DNA of 64,000 nucleotides, taken from NCBI GenBank assembly GCA_017429945.1, contig JAFRNY010000026.1, positions 46,979-110,978 on the forward strand, in the 5' to 3' direction. The notes beneath the pieces are model-generated. The model was not told the DNA's origin. It did not search any database and worked only from the letters and a program-made list of their open reading frames with translations. Numbering within the stretch: the first letter of the stretch is position 1; each line of letters starts with the position of its first letter. Of the stretch, positions 51,217 to 58,983 are shown in pieces. The DNA comes from Bacteroidaceae bacterium. Its GTDB lineage: Bacteria > Bacteroidota > Bacteroidia > Bacteroidales > Bacteroidaceae. The translations under genes were made by a program, and so were the position numbers.

Positions 51217-52383
51217 TTAATCCTCGTCGATCTCGTGGCTGAGGAAGAGGTCCTTGTAGGCCTTGCCACCCTCGTAGCTCTTGGTCCAAGCATCGTAGAG
51301 CTCGGTAGCGTCCTGCTGCAGGAGGTAGCCCACCTGCACCATATAGTTGCCCCACGACTTGGCATTCTCAGATGTGTAGTCGAGGTCGGCAGCATCGGTG
51401 CTGGTGCCATCGGTGAGCGTGCGTGCCTTACCGTCCTTAAAGATAAGGAACTCCATGGTGTGGAAACCACGTACGCTCTGCACTGCCTCGATATCATCGT
51501 CGCTGTCGCCATCGCTCCAGCTGAGGTTGTCGAACTTGCCCGAGTTGAGGATGTTCACGATAGCCTCCTGATCAAGTGGCCAGCTGTCCATATTGGGGTC
51601 GAGGCCGAGGGCATCGACGGGCCCGAAGAGGAAGGCCTCGCTGGTCTCCCAGGGTTCGCGGGCATCGAACCAAGCCTCGCAGGCTGCAGCGAAGTTGGCG
51701 TCGCTGGGATTTGCCGCGAAGGTCTGTGCAGCGCGGTAGAGTGCAGTGTTGGCGTCGACGAGAGCCTTGTAGGTGGGCAGGACGACGGCGTTGACATAGG
51801 TCGTGAGGATGGGCTGCAGGGCGGCGTCGGTGTTGACGGCGGCAGTGCGCTGCAGATAGCCTTTGAGGTTGCCCAGCACGTCCTCGAGTTCGTTGCAAGC
51901 CTGCATTGCCGTCTGCACCTCAGGCGCTCCGATATTGTTGCGGAAGGGAGCGGGGATGGCCTGGATGGCGTCGTAGGCTGCGGTGATAGCCTGGCGCACC
52001 TGCTGATCGAGCGTGGGGTTGTTAGCCTCGAGGAGTGTTGCCAGCGAGTTGGTAGCTTTCTTGCCGTCGCGCGTGCCGAAGTAGGCGTTGCGGATGGAGA
52101 GGATGTTGTTGCTGTAGTCGTCGATACTGTGCCAGCTGTACCACGACTCAACGGCGTAGAGGGCTTCGGTGGTGCGACCGGCCTTGTAGAGGTCGTAGGG
52201 GTCGCCGATCTTGGCGTTGCCTACTTCGTTGGCGATGTCCATACAGCCGTCGATGATCTGCTCTACGCAGACGAGCGCGGCCTGGCTGTCGTCGACGACA
52301 ACTTCGGGGTCATCCTCGCCACAGGCTGTGAAGCCCAGGGCTGTCGTCAGCATCAGTGCTGACATAAAGAGATACTTTTTCAT
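51217..52383 (-). CDS. Imelysin family lipoprotein (iron-regulated, EfeO/IrpA-like)
   Basis: A 388-aa lipoprotein (lipobox FTAC) of the imelysin family. The GxHxxE motif is GFHTME (306-311), preceded by the conserved REPWETSEAFLFGPVDALGLDP block. Imelysins bind metal, and many belong to iron-uptake systems; they are not proteases despite the name. The start is ATG 52383 (MKKYLF). It is second in a run headed by a porin and followed by the di-haem oxidoreductase, a familiar imelysin neighbourhood. Confidence 0.9.
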   Translation of the reverse strand: MKKYLFMSALMLTTALGFTACGEDDPEVVVDDSQAALVCVEQIIDGCMDIANEVGNAKIGDPYDLYKAGRTTEALYAVESWYSWHSIDDYSNNILSIRNAYFGTRDGKKATNSLATLLEANNPTLDQQVRQAITAAYDAIQAIPAPFRNNIGAPEVQTAMQACNELEDVLGNLKGYLQRTAAVNTDAALQPILTTYVNAVVLPTYKALVDANTALYRAAQTFAANPSDANFAAACEAWFDAREPWETSEAFLFGPVDALGLDPNMDSWPLDQEAIVNILNSGKFDNLSWSDGDSDDDIEAVQSVRGFHTMEFLIFKDGKARTLTDGTSTDAADLDYTSENAKSWGNYMVQVGYLLQQDATELYDAWTKSYEGGKAYKDLFLSHEIDED

Positions 52384-52438
52384 TTTTCCTATCAATTTTA
52401 GTGGTTATAGATTTGTTTCGTTGATTGATTGTTCCTTT

Positions 52439-53740
52439 TTATTTCTGCCAGAACCATGCGGTGTAGGCCACGCCTATGGAGAATTCGTTCTCGCGGTTGT
52501 AGCGGCTGTGGCCGAAGACGCGCGAGGTGCCCACCTTACGTGTGGACCAGTCGGCCTTGACGACGAGGTTAGGCAGTGCAAACCAGTTGACGCCTCCGGT
52601 CCACTTGCTCACCTGGCAGCGCGGGTCGATGAGCTGCGTGCCCTCGCCGCGCTCCTGCGGATTGTAGTATTCGTAGCGCCCGAAAGGATAGATGACGGGG
52701 CAGCGCGTCGAGGCCGCAAAGGCGCTCAGGTTGAGGCCTGCCTCTACGCCATAGGAGAGGGCGTTCTTGGCCGTGCGGCGCATGGCGCCGTGGTGATAGT
52801 TCGAGAGGTTGGAGAGCGACACGCCGCTGAGCTTCTGCGAGTTGGAGATCTGTCCCCACAGCACGTTGGCGCGGGCCGTGACGTAGCGGTTGCGGTACTG
52901 CGCGTCGGCCGAGAGGATGTTTACGCTTACGCCGTCGAGGCTGGAGTATTTGAAGCGCTTGTCGGCATTGGCCGTGGCGTCGTTACAATAATAATACGAC
53001 GCGCCCACGCGCAAGCCCGGCACGCCTTCGTAGTCGAGGCGCACGGTGTAGGCGGGACTGGTGAAGTTGTCGGTCTCGAAGAGGCCCTGTTTGCCGTCGG
53101 CCACCCAAGCGTCGCGTCCGAAGCCGTCGGCATTGAGGCCAGTGGTGACGTAAGCCTCGTAGCTCACGCGGCTGTAGTCGCGCCCGAGTCGTCCGAAGAT
53201 GCTGAGTCCTGTCTCGTGCCAAGTCGAGGGAATAAAGGTAGTCTCGGCCTCAGGACGAATGGTGCCGAAGAAGAGGATGGGCTCGTGGTGGGCGTTGGTG
53301 AGACCTACGGGCAGCACCATATGTCCGGCACGCACATGGAAGGCGCGGTTGAGAGTGTAGGTGACATGAAACTGCTCGAGGGCCACCTCGCCGCCTTTCT
53401 CCATCTCGGTCTCATACTCGCCGTTCTCCGAGGCTTCCATCTCTGTTTCAAGACCTACACCTCCGGCCTCGAACTCGATCTCGGCGCCGAGCTGCCAATG
53501 ACGGTTGAACTTGTAGTCGCCTGCAATGACGAAGCGTGGGATAGCGATGCTGTTGCGGCGCTCGTAGGTGTTGCCCGCAGACGTGCCGTTGAAGCGACTT
53601 GTGCCGTAGCCTTTGAACGAGGCTACCATCTCGCCGTAACCGCCGATGCGGAAACGCTCATAGCTGTCGTCCTGAGCCAGCGTTGTCGCAGCACAGCCTA
53701 TAGCGAGTGCTGCAGTAAGATATATTCCTTTGATATTCAT
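52439..53740 (-). CDS. Porin family outer-membrane protein heading the imelysin cluster
   Basis: A 433-aa barrel protein with a signal peptide (to about residue 22, TLAQ). It opens with RFRIGGYGEMVASFKGYG, includes HVRAGHMVLPVGLTNAHHEP and FIPSTWHETGLSIFGRLG, and ends near SIGVAYTAWFWQK, like OprO/P-type or related 16-stranded barrels. It is the first gene after a good promoter and is followed after 55 bp by imelysin. It may admit the substrate of the imelysin system, possibly iron or copper complexes. Confidence 0.82.
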   Translation of the reverse strand: MNIKGIYLTAALAIGCAATTLAQDDSYERFRIGGYGEMVASFKGYGTSRFNGTSAGNTYERRNSIAIPRFVIAGDYKFNRHWQLGAEIEFEAGGVGLETEMEASENGEYETEMEKGGEVALEQFHVTYTLNRAFHVRAGHMVLPVGLTNAHHEPILFFGTIRPEAETTFIPSTWHETGLSIFGRLGRDYSRVSYEAYVTTGLNADGFGRDAWVADGKQGLFETDNFTSPAYTVRLDYEGVPGLRVGASYYYCNDATANADKRFKYSSLDGVSVNILSADAQYRNRYVTARANVLWGQISNSQKLSGVSLSNLSNYHHGAMRRTAKNALSYGVEAGLNLSAFAASTRCPVIYPFGRYEYYNPQERGEGTQLIDPRCQVSKWTGGVNWFALPNLVVKADWSTRKVGTSRVFGHSRYNRENEFSIGVAYTAWFWQK

Positions 53741-53795
53741 TCTAAATAAACGTTTTTACTTGAGCTGACAGCCCTGCCATGGGCTTTTGCGGCTG

Positions 53796-53826
53796 CAAAA
53801 GTAATAGATCTTTATGTCTGCCACAA
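53796..53826 (-). promoter_or_regulatory. Promoter of the porin-imelysin cluster
   Basis: Minus-strand TACTTTTG (53803-53796) with CTTG (53826-53823) 19 nt upstream fits the Bacteroidetes consensus. It is about 55 bp before the porin start codon. Confidence 0.6.
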
Positions 53827-53948
53827 GACCCTTTTAACAAAATACCCACAATTATGTACTACAGCCTCGACGTCAATACCTAAAAACCATTAGTCGACAT
53901 CGGAGAGTAGGTATTGTCGGCTGTTTAAGATTTTTTTAATCGTTTTGC

Positions 53949-53979
53949 TTGGCGCAAAAGGATTTTATGCCTACTTTTG
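53949..53979 (+). promoter_or_regulatory. Promoter of the small lipoprotein gene
   Basis: TACTTTTG at 53972-53979 with TTG at 53949-53951, 20 nt upstream. It gives a leader of about 35 nt. Confidence 0.6.
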
Positions 53980-54019
53980 CCGCCGGAATTCAATCGTTTA
54001 ACACATAAACACTCTTAAA

Positions 54020-54451
54020 ATGAAGAACATTTGGAAAATCATGGCAGCACTGCTCGTCGTAGCACTGCCTTTCGTCGCCACCGCCTGCGGCGATGATGAG
54101 AAAGAGACTGGTCCCCAGACTTACACCTACACTTGGAGCCTGCAGAACACCAACCTGCCCTCCAGCGCCACCACCGCTGAGAAGGCTGAGGCTCTCGTGG
54201 CTGAGACGACCGTCAACGGCCTGTTCGCTACCGCTTTCAAGGCTCAGGGCTTCACCGTAGATGCCAACAAGCAGCAGTTCACCATCCTGACCGAGGACGC
54301 CATCTCTACCTTCGACAACAAGGTTAAGTCGGCCGTATATGCCGTAAAGAGCACCGAGGCTCTGTCCGTAGCCGCTCAGAAGCTGCCCGAATCAGCCAAG
54401 ATTCAAATCAAGCGCGGCAACACTACCATCATCACCGAGAGCCTGCGCTAA
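54020..54451 (+). CDS. Small putative lipoprotein, unknown function
   Basis: A 143-aa protein with a hydrophobic leader and lipobox VATAC, followed by an acidic spacer (GDDEKE) and a mixed alpha/beta domain (TYTWSLQNTNLPSSATTAEK, FTILTEDAISTFDNKVKSAV). No family is recognised. The codon choice is strongly core-like, the promoter is good and a strong terminator follows, so it is probably well expressed and monocistronic. It is divergent from the porin-imelysin cluster. Confidence 0.75.
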   Translation: MKNIWKIMAALLVVALPFVATACGDDEKETGPQTYTYTWSLQNTNLPSSATTAEKAEALVAETTVNGLFATAFKAQGFTVDANKQQFTILTEDAISTFDNKVKSAVYAVKSTEALSVAAQKLPESAKIQIKRGNTTIITESLR

Positions 54452-54477
54452 TATTCACGCACTCTAACTAGAAACAC

Positions 54478-54513
54478 AAAAGCCTGACCTCACACACTCG
54501 AGGTCAGGCTTTT
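54478..54513 (+). terminator. Intrinsic terminator of the small lipoprotein gene
   Basis: A 14-bp stem AAAAGCCTGACCTC/GAGGTCAGGCTTTT (54478-54491 and 54500-54513) with an 8-nt loop, ending in T residues. Confidence 0.92.
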
Positions 54514-54593
54514 GTATTTATGAACACATTTGCAACTGCTTATTATTGGGCAACTATATACAATTTGGCTCTAAGCAGCCTGTAAGGCTAGCA

Positions 54594-54973
54594 AGCAGTT
54601 AGCCCAGGGCAGCGCCCTGGGTTAGCTTGTTAGCAATATACGCGCCCTGACAGGGCAAAAGCATTAAATAATTGGAACTTAAATCTTCCTTAAATCTTAA
54701 CTTAAATCCCTGCTGACTGTACAGCTCGTGTGCCTAATCGGCCACACGAGAGGCTACGGCTCCACGGAGCCTACGCAGGGCAGGCACGAGCGAGTAGGCC
54801 GTATGCGGCCGTAAACTTCTGAGGCGATAAGCCGAAGAAGCCTTATGAAAAGATTTAAGGTGAGATTTATGTAAGATTTAAGTTCTACATATCTGTATGC
54901 AATAGTGCTTTTGCCCCGTCAGGGCGAGTATACTTTTGTGGCTGGTTACCCAGGGCTTCCTGGGCTAACTGCT
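54594..54973. mobile_element. Compound inverted-repeat element (MITE/REP-like)
   Basis: Perfect 15-bp ends AGCAGTTAGCCCAGG (54594-54608) and CCTGGGCTAACTGCT (54959-54973). Inside, paired blocks mirror each other: GCCCTGACAGGGCAAAAGC with GCTTTTGCCCCGTCAGGGC, and GGAACTTAAATCTTCC with AAGATTTAAGTTC. Smaller hairpins (CGTGTGCCTAATCGGCCACA, GGCTCCACGGAGCC, GGCCGTATGCGGCC) fill the middle. It has no coding capacity. Confidence 0.7.
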
Positions 54974-55019
54974 CATTGCCCCTCCGGGGCGTTTGGCTAT
55001 CTATTATGAGGCCGATATA

Positions 55020-55502
55020 GTTGCCTAATGTTTGATAGATTTTCGAAAAAGATTTTTTTGAGATTTTGAGGCCGTAGGCCGACCTAGGGCGTAATTAGGA
55101 ATGAAGAATTAAGAGTTAAGAATTAAGAATAAAGAATAGTTTAGCTTTTAGCGCTTAGGGGTCGCTTCGCTCCGCTCGGCGCTTGCGACGCTTCTTGAGG
55201 TATCAAGCGTCACCCTTCGGGATGCCGAGCGGACACTTCAAGAATATCATTCAAAAATCCAATAAAAAAATCTCACAGCACAATGTTTGATAGATTTTCG
55301 AAAAAGATTTTTTGAGATTTTGAGGCCGTAGGCCGACCTAGGGCGTAATTAGGAATGAAGAATTAAGAGTGAAGAATTAAGAGTGAAGAATGAGAGTGAA
55401 GAGTGAAGAATGAGAGTTCCATAAACCATAAACCATAAACCCTAAACGAATTTTTCGCTTTTCATTTTTCACTTTTCATTTTAAATAGTACCTTTGCGGC
55501 GG
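55020..55502 (+). repeat. Left copy of a large inverted duplication, including a promoter
   Basis: Modules in order: AATGTTTGATAGATTTTCGA with GGCCGTAGGCC; a CCGCTCGGCGCTTGCGACGC element with CAAGCGTCACCCTTCGGGAT; the first module again; GAATGAGAGTTCCATAAACC; and finally a promoter ending TAGTACCTTTGCGGCG (-7 TACCTTTG at 55489-55496). The same series lies in opposite orientation at 60595-61310. Confidence 0.85.
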
Positions 55503-55532
55503 AAACGTCAACAACAAGTCCATACATAAGCT

Positions 55533-56519
55533 ATGCATTTCACAGAAAGCGCTCACATGAGCGACCTCATCCACGACGACTATCGCCTGCTGCAAGTGAT
55601 CTCGCGCTTCGGCGTCTCGCTGGGCTTTGGCGACAAGAGCATCCGCGAGGCCTGCACGGCCAGCGGCGTCGACACGGGCACGTTCCTGGCCGTCGTCAAC
55701 TTTATCCAGAGCGAGGGGCGCCTGCCCGTCGAGGAGCTGGCCGAGGAGGTCAGCGTGGCGGAACTTATGCGCTACCTGCAGCGCTCCCACTCCTATTTCA
55801 TCGATTTCCGCCTGCCCTCAATCCGCCGCAAGCTCATCGAGGCCGTAGACTGCTCGGCCAAGAACCAGATCGCCTTCCTCATCCTGAAGTTCTACGACGA
55901 GTATGCCTCCGAGGTGCAGCGCCACATGGACTATGAGAACACGCACATCCACACCTACGTAGAACAGCTGCTCGAGGGTAAGGTGCCAGGCCGCCATGCC
56001 AGCTACAGCGAGCTCGCACACCAGCACCACGACAACCACTCCAGCCTCAGCAAGAGCAGCCACGAACTGAAGTCCATCATCATCAAATACTACCCTAGCG
56101 ACAGCGACACGCAGCGGCTCTACGACGCGCTTATGGATATATATATCATGGAAGAGGACCTCTTCTCGCACTGTCATCTCGAGGACACGCTCTTCGCCGA
56201 GGCCGTGCGCTCACTAGAGAACGAGGTGCGCTGCAAGGTGCGACAGGGCGACGGCGCGTCGGCAGACGGCCAGGCCGCGGGGCGCAGCGACGCCACTGAC
56301 ACCTCGGGCGAGCTGTCGGACCGCGAGAAGGAGGTCATCTGCCACGTCGTACGCGGCCTCTCTAACAAGGAGATAGCCGAAAAGATGTTCATCTCGGCCA
56401 ACACCGTGATGACGCACCGCCGAAACATAGCGCGCAAGACCCAGATACACTCACCTGCCGGTCTTACCATCTTCGCCATAGTCAACGGCCTCATCAACCT
56501 CGACGAGGTGAAACTTTAA
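55533..56519 (+). CDS. YtfE/RIC-like di-iron hemerythrin domain fused to LuxR-type DNA-binding domain
   Basis: A 328-aa protein. Residues about 15-60 resemble the ScdA/RIC N-terminal domain (ISRFGVSLGFGDKSIREACT). A hemerythrin-like bundle carries candidate ligands His86, His131, Glu135, His169, His213 and Glu217. Their spacing matches the YtfE di-iron ligands closely, with two HxxxE motifs HMDYE and HCHLE. Residues 260-328 are a LuxR/FixJ helix-turn-helix (ELSDREKEVICHVVRGLSNK, EIAEKMFISANTVMTHRRNI). It probably senses NO, oxygen or iron-sulfur stress and controls transcription directly; no receiver domain is present. ATG 55557 is an alternative start. Confidence 0.85.
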   Translation: MHFTESAHMSDLIHDDYRLLQVISRFGVSLGFGDKSIREACTASGVDTGTFLAVVNFIQSEGRLPVEELAEEVSVAELMRYLQRSHSYFIDFRLPSIRRKLIEAVDCSAKNQIAFLILKFYDEYASEVQRHMDYENTHIHTYVEQLLEGKVPGRHASYSELAHQHHDNHSSLSKSSHELKSIIIKYYPSDSDTQRLYDALMDIYIMEEDLFSHCHLEDTLFAEAVRSLENEVRCKVRQGDGASADGQAAGRSDATDTSGELSDREKEVICHVVRGLSNKEIAEKMFISANTVMTHRRNIARKTQIHSPAGLTIFAIVNGLINLDEVKL

Positions 56520-56619
56520 GGGGAATTCTCAATTCATAATTCACAATTCTCAATTCATAATTCATAATTCATAATTTGCGGCACCCCGCATCCCTAAACC
56601 CTAAACTAATTCTTCATAA
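56520..56619. repeat. AATTCATAATTC tandem tract before ruvB
   Basis: Degenerate octamers (AATTCATAATTCACAATTCT) and a short GCGGCACCCCGC hairpin fill the gap between the regulator and ruvB. Confidence 0.6.
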
Positions 56620-57687
56620 TTGGACCAAGAACTAAACAACCTCATACATTCCACTTCGCTCCCTCAGAGAGAGAGCGAGGGGAAAGGCTCCGTCTCCGAC
56701 CGCGACTTCGAGCAGGCGCTGCGCCCGCTGCGCTTCGAGGACTTCGCCGGGCAGGACAAGCAGGTGAGCAACCTGAAGGTGTTTGTTGAGGCCGCACGCT
56801 ACCGCGGCGAGCCCCTCGACCACACGCTGCTCCACGGCCCACCAGGCCTGGGCAAGACTACGCTCTCAAACATCATAGCCAACGAGCTCGGCGTAGGCTT
56901 CAAGGTCACCAGCGGCCCCGTGCTCGACAAGCCGGGCGACCTCGCCGGCATACTCACCTCGCTGGAGCCCCACGACGTGCTCTTCATCGACGAGATACAC
57001 CGCCTCTCGCCCGTCGTAGAGGAATATCTCTACTCGGCCATGGAGGACTACCGCATCGACATCATGATCGACCGCGGACCCTCGGCACGCTCCATTCAGA
57101 TCGACCTCAACCCCTTCACACTCGTAGGCGCCACCACACGCTCCGGCCTGCTCACAGCACCACTGCGCGCACGCTTCGGCATCAACCTCCACCTCGAATA
57201 CTACGACGCACGCACGCTCACAGGCATCGTCCGCCGCTCAGCCTCAATCCTGGCGCAGCCCATCGACGACGAGGCAGCAGCCGAGATAGCCGGGCGCTCG
57301 CGCGGCACGCCACGTATAGCCAACGCACTGCTGCGCCGCGTGCGCGACTTCGCACAAGTGAAAGGCAACGGGCGCATCGACCTCGGGATAGCGCGCTACG
57401 CCCTCGAAGCACTCAACATCGACCGCCACGGCCTCGACCTCATCGACCGCAAGATCCTGCTGGCCATCATCGACAAGTTCAAGGGCGGACCCGTAGGCGT
57501 AGGCACCATTGCCACAGCCATAGGCGAAGACCCGGGCACCGTGGAGGAGGTCTATGAACCGTTCCTCATAAAAGAAGGCTTCATCAAGCGCACGCCCCGC
57601 GGCCGCGAGGTCACCGACCTGGCCTATCAACATTTAGACCGCAGCCGCTTCAAGCCCGCCGACGGGCAACCTAGTTTGTTTGACTGA
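56620..57687 (+). CDS. ruvB: Holliday junction branch migration helicase RuvB
   Basis: A 355-aa AAA+ motor. Walker A is GPPGLGKT (73-80), Walker B LFIDEIH (about 121-127), with [18 protein letters not shown] (sensor I/arginine finger region) and the C-terminal winged helix [15 protein letters not shown]. No ATG lies near the expected N-terminus and a stop precedes it, so TTG 56620 is the best start. The N-terminal segment [11 protein letters not shown] is encoded by a CGCTCCCTCAGAGAGAGAGCG palindrome-like stretch absent from typical RuvB. It is followed after 2 bp by sufS. Confidence 0.94.
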   Translation: MDQELNNLIHSTSLPQRESEGKGSVSDRDFEQALRPLRFEDFAGQDKQVSNLKVFVEAARYRGEPLDHTLLHGPPGLGKTTLSNIIANELGVGFKVTSGPVLDKPGDLAGILTSLEPHDVLFIDEIHRLSPVVEEYLYSAMEDYRIDIMIDRGPSARSIQIDLNPFTLVGATTRSGLLTAPLRARFGINLHLEYYDARTLTGIVRRSASILAQPIDDEAAAEIAGRSRGTPRIANALLRRVRDFAQVKGNGRIDLGIARYALEALNIDRHGLDLIDRKILLAIIDKFKGGPVGVGTIATAIGEDPGTVEEVYEPFLIKEGFIKRTPRGREVTDLAYQHLDRSRFKPADGQPSLFD

Positions 57688-57689
57688 TT

Positions 57690-58910
57690 ATGCTTGACAT
57701 TCAAAACATACGCGCCGACTTCCCCATCCTCTCACGTGAGGTCTACCGTCGGCCGCTCGTCTATCTCGACAACGCCGCCACGGCGCAGAAGCCGCGCTGC
57801 GTGGTCGATGCCATGACGGAGGAGTACTTCAACGCCAATGCCAACGTACACCGCGGCGTACATTTCCTCTCGCAGCAGGCCACCGACCTCCACGAGCAGG
57901 CGCGCGAGACGGTGCGCCGCTTCATCAATGCACGCTCCACGGCCGAAGTCATCTTCACCCGCGGCACCACCGAGAGCATCAACCTCGTGGCCTCCTCATT
58001 CGGACAGGCCTTTATGGCAGAGGGCGACGAAGTGATTATCACCGAGATGGAGCACCACTCCAACATCGTGCCCTGGCAACTCTTGCGCGAGCGCGCGGGC
58101 ATAAAGATTAAGGTATGCCCCATCACCGACGACGGCCGCCTCGACATCGAAGCCCTCGTCAGCCTCTTCACGTCGGCAACGCGCCTGGTCAGCGTCACGG
58201 CCGTGAGCAACGTCCTCGGCACCGTCAATCCCCTGAAAGAGATTATCGCCATAGCCCACGCCCACGACGTGCCCGTGCTCGTAGATGCCGCACAGGCAGC
58301 AGCCCACGCGCCCATCGACGTGCAAGCTCTCGACTGCGATTTCCTCGCCCTGAGCGGCCACAAGGTCTATGGCCCCACGGGCATCGGCGTGCTCTACGGA
58401 CGTGAGGCCCTGCTGGAGCAGATGCCGCCATACATGGGCGGCGGCGAGATGATTGGCAAGGTGACCTTTGAGCACACCACCTACAACGAACTGCCCTATA
58501 AGTTCGAGGCCGGCACGCCCGACTACATAGCCACCACGGGCCTCGCGCGCGCCATTGACTACGTCAGCGACCTTGGCTTCGACGCCATACAAGCCCACGA
58601 GCGCGACCTCACGGCCTACGCCCTCAGGCAGCTCGCCGAGATACCGGAGATGCGCATCTTCGGCCCTGCCGACGCCGCCGTGCACGACCCCGTCATCTCA
58701 TTCCTCGTAGGGCAGATCCACCACCTCGACCTCGGCACACTGCTCGACCGCCTCGGCATAGCCGTGCGCACGGGCCACCACTGCGCCGAGCCCCTCATGC
58801 ACCGCCTCGGCATCGAAGGCACCGTGCGCGCCAGCTTCGCACTATACAACACACGCGACGAAGTCGACGCTCTCTGCGCCGCCATTCGCCGCGTGGCTAC
58901 AATGTTCTGA
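57690..58910 (+). CDS. sufS: Cysteine desulfurase SufS
   Basis: A 406-aa PLP enzyme of the group II desulfurases, supplying sulfur for Fe-S cluster assembly. Schiff-base Lys225 is in LSGHKVYGPTG, catalytic Cys365 in RTGHHCAEP, and the N-terminal YLDNAATAQKP and EHHSNIVPWQ motifs are intact. It begins 2 bp after ruvB and is probably co-transcribed with it. It is separated from other suf genes, which are not in the window. Its closeness to nadB and to a hemerythrin-like regulator hints at a shared Fe-S theme. Confidence 0.94.
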   Translation: MLDIQNIRADFPILSREVYRRPLVYLDNAATAQKPRCVVDAMTEEYFNANANVHRGVHFLSQQATDLHEQARETVRRFINARSTAEVIFTRGTTESINLVASSFGQAFMAEGDEVIITEMEHHSNIVPWQLLRERAGIKIKVCPITDDGRLDIEALVSLFTSATRLVSVTAVSNVLGTVNPLKEIIAIAHAHDVPVLVDAAQAAAHAPIDVQALDCDFLALSGHKVYGPTGIGVLYGREALLEQMPPYMGGGEMIGKVTFEHTTYNELPYKFEAGTPDYIATTGLARAIDYVSDLGFDAIQAHERDLTAYALRQLAEIPEMRIFGPADAAVHDPVISFLVGQIHHLDLGTLLDRLGIAVRTGHHCAEPLMHRLGIEGTVRASFALYNTRDEVDALCAAIRRVATMF

Positions 58911-58983
58911 ATGCTCGGAGTAATCTGAATAATCTGAGTAATCTGAATAATCCGATTGGGTTGCTCAGATTTTGATACTCACG

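Noticed and set aside
54452-55532. tRNA or other housekeeping RNA among the many hairpins
   Set aside because: No TpsiC-arm consensus or cloverleaf could be matched; the hairpins belong to dispersed repeats.
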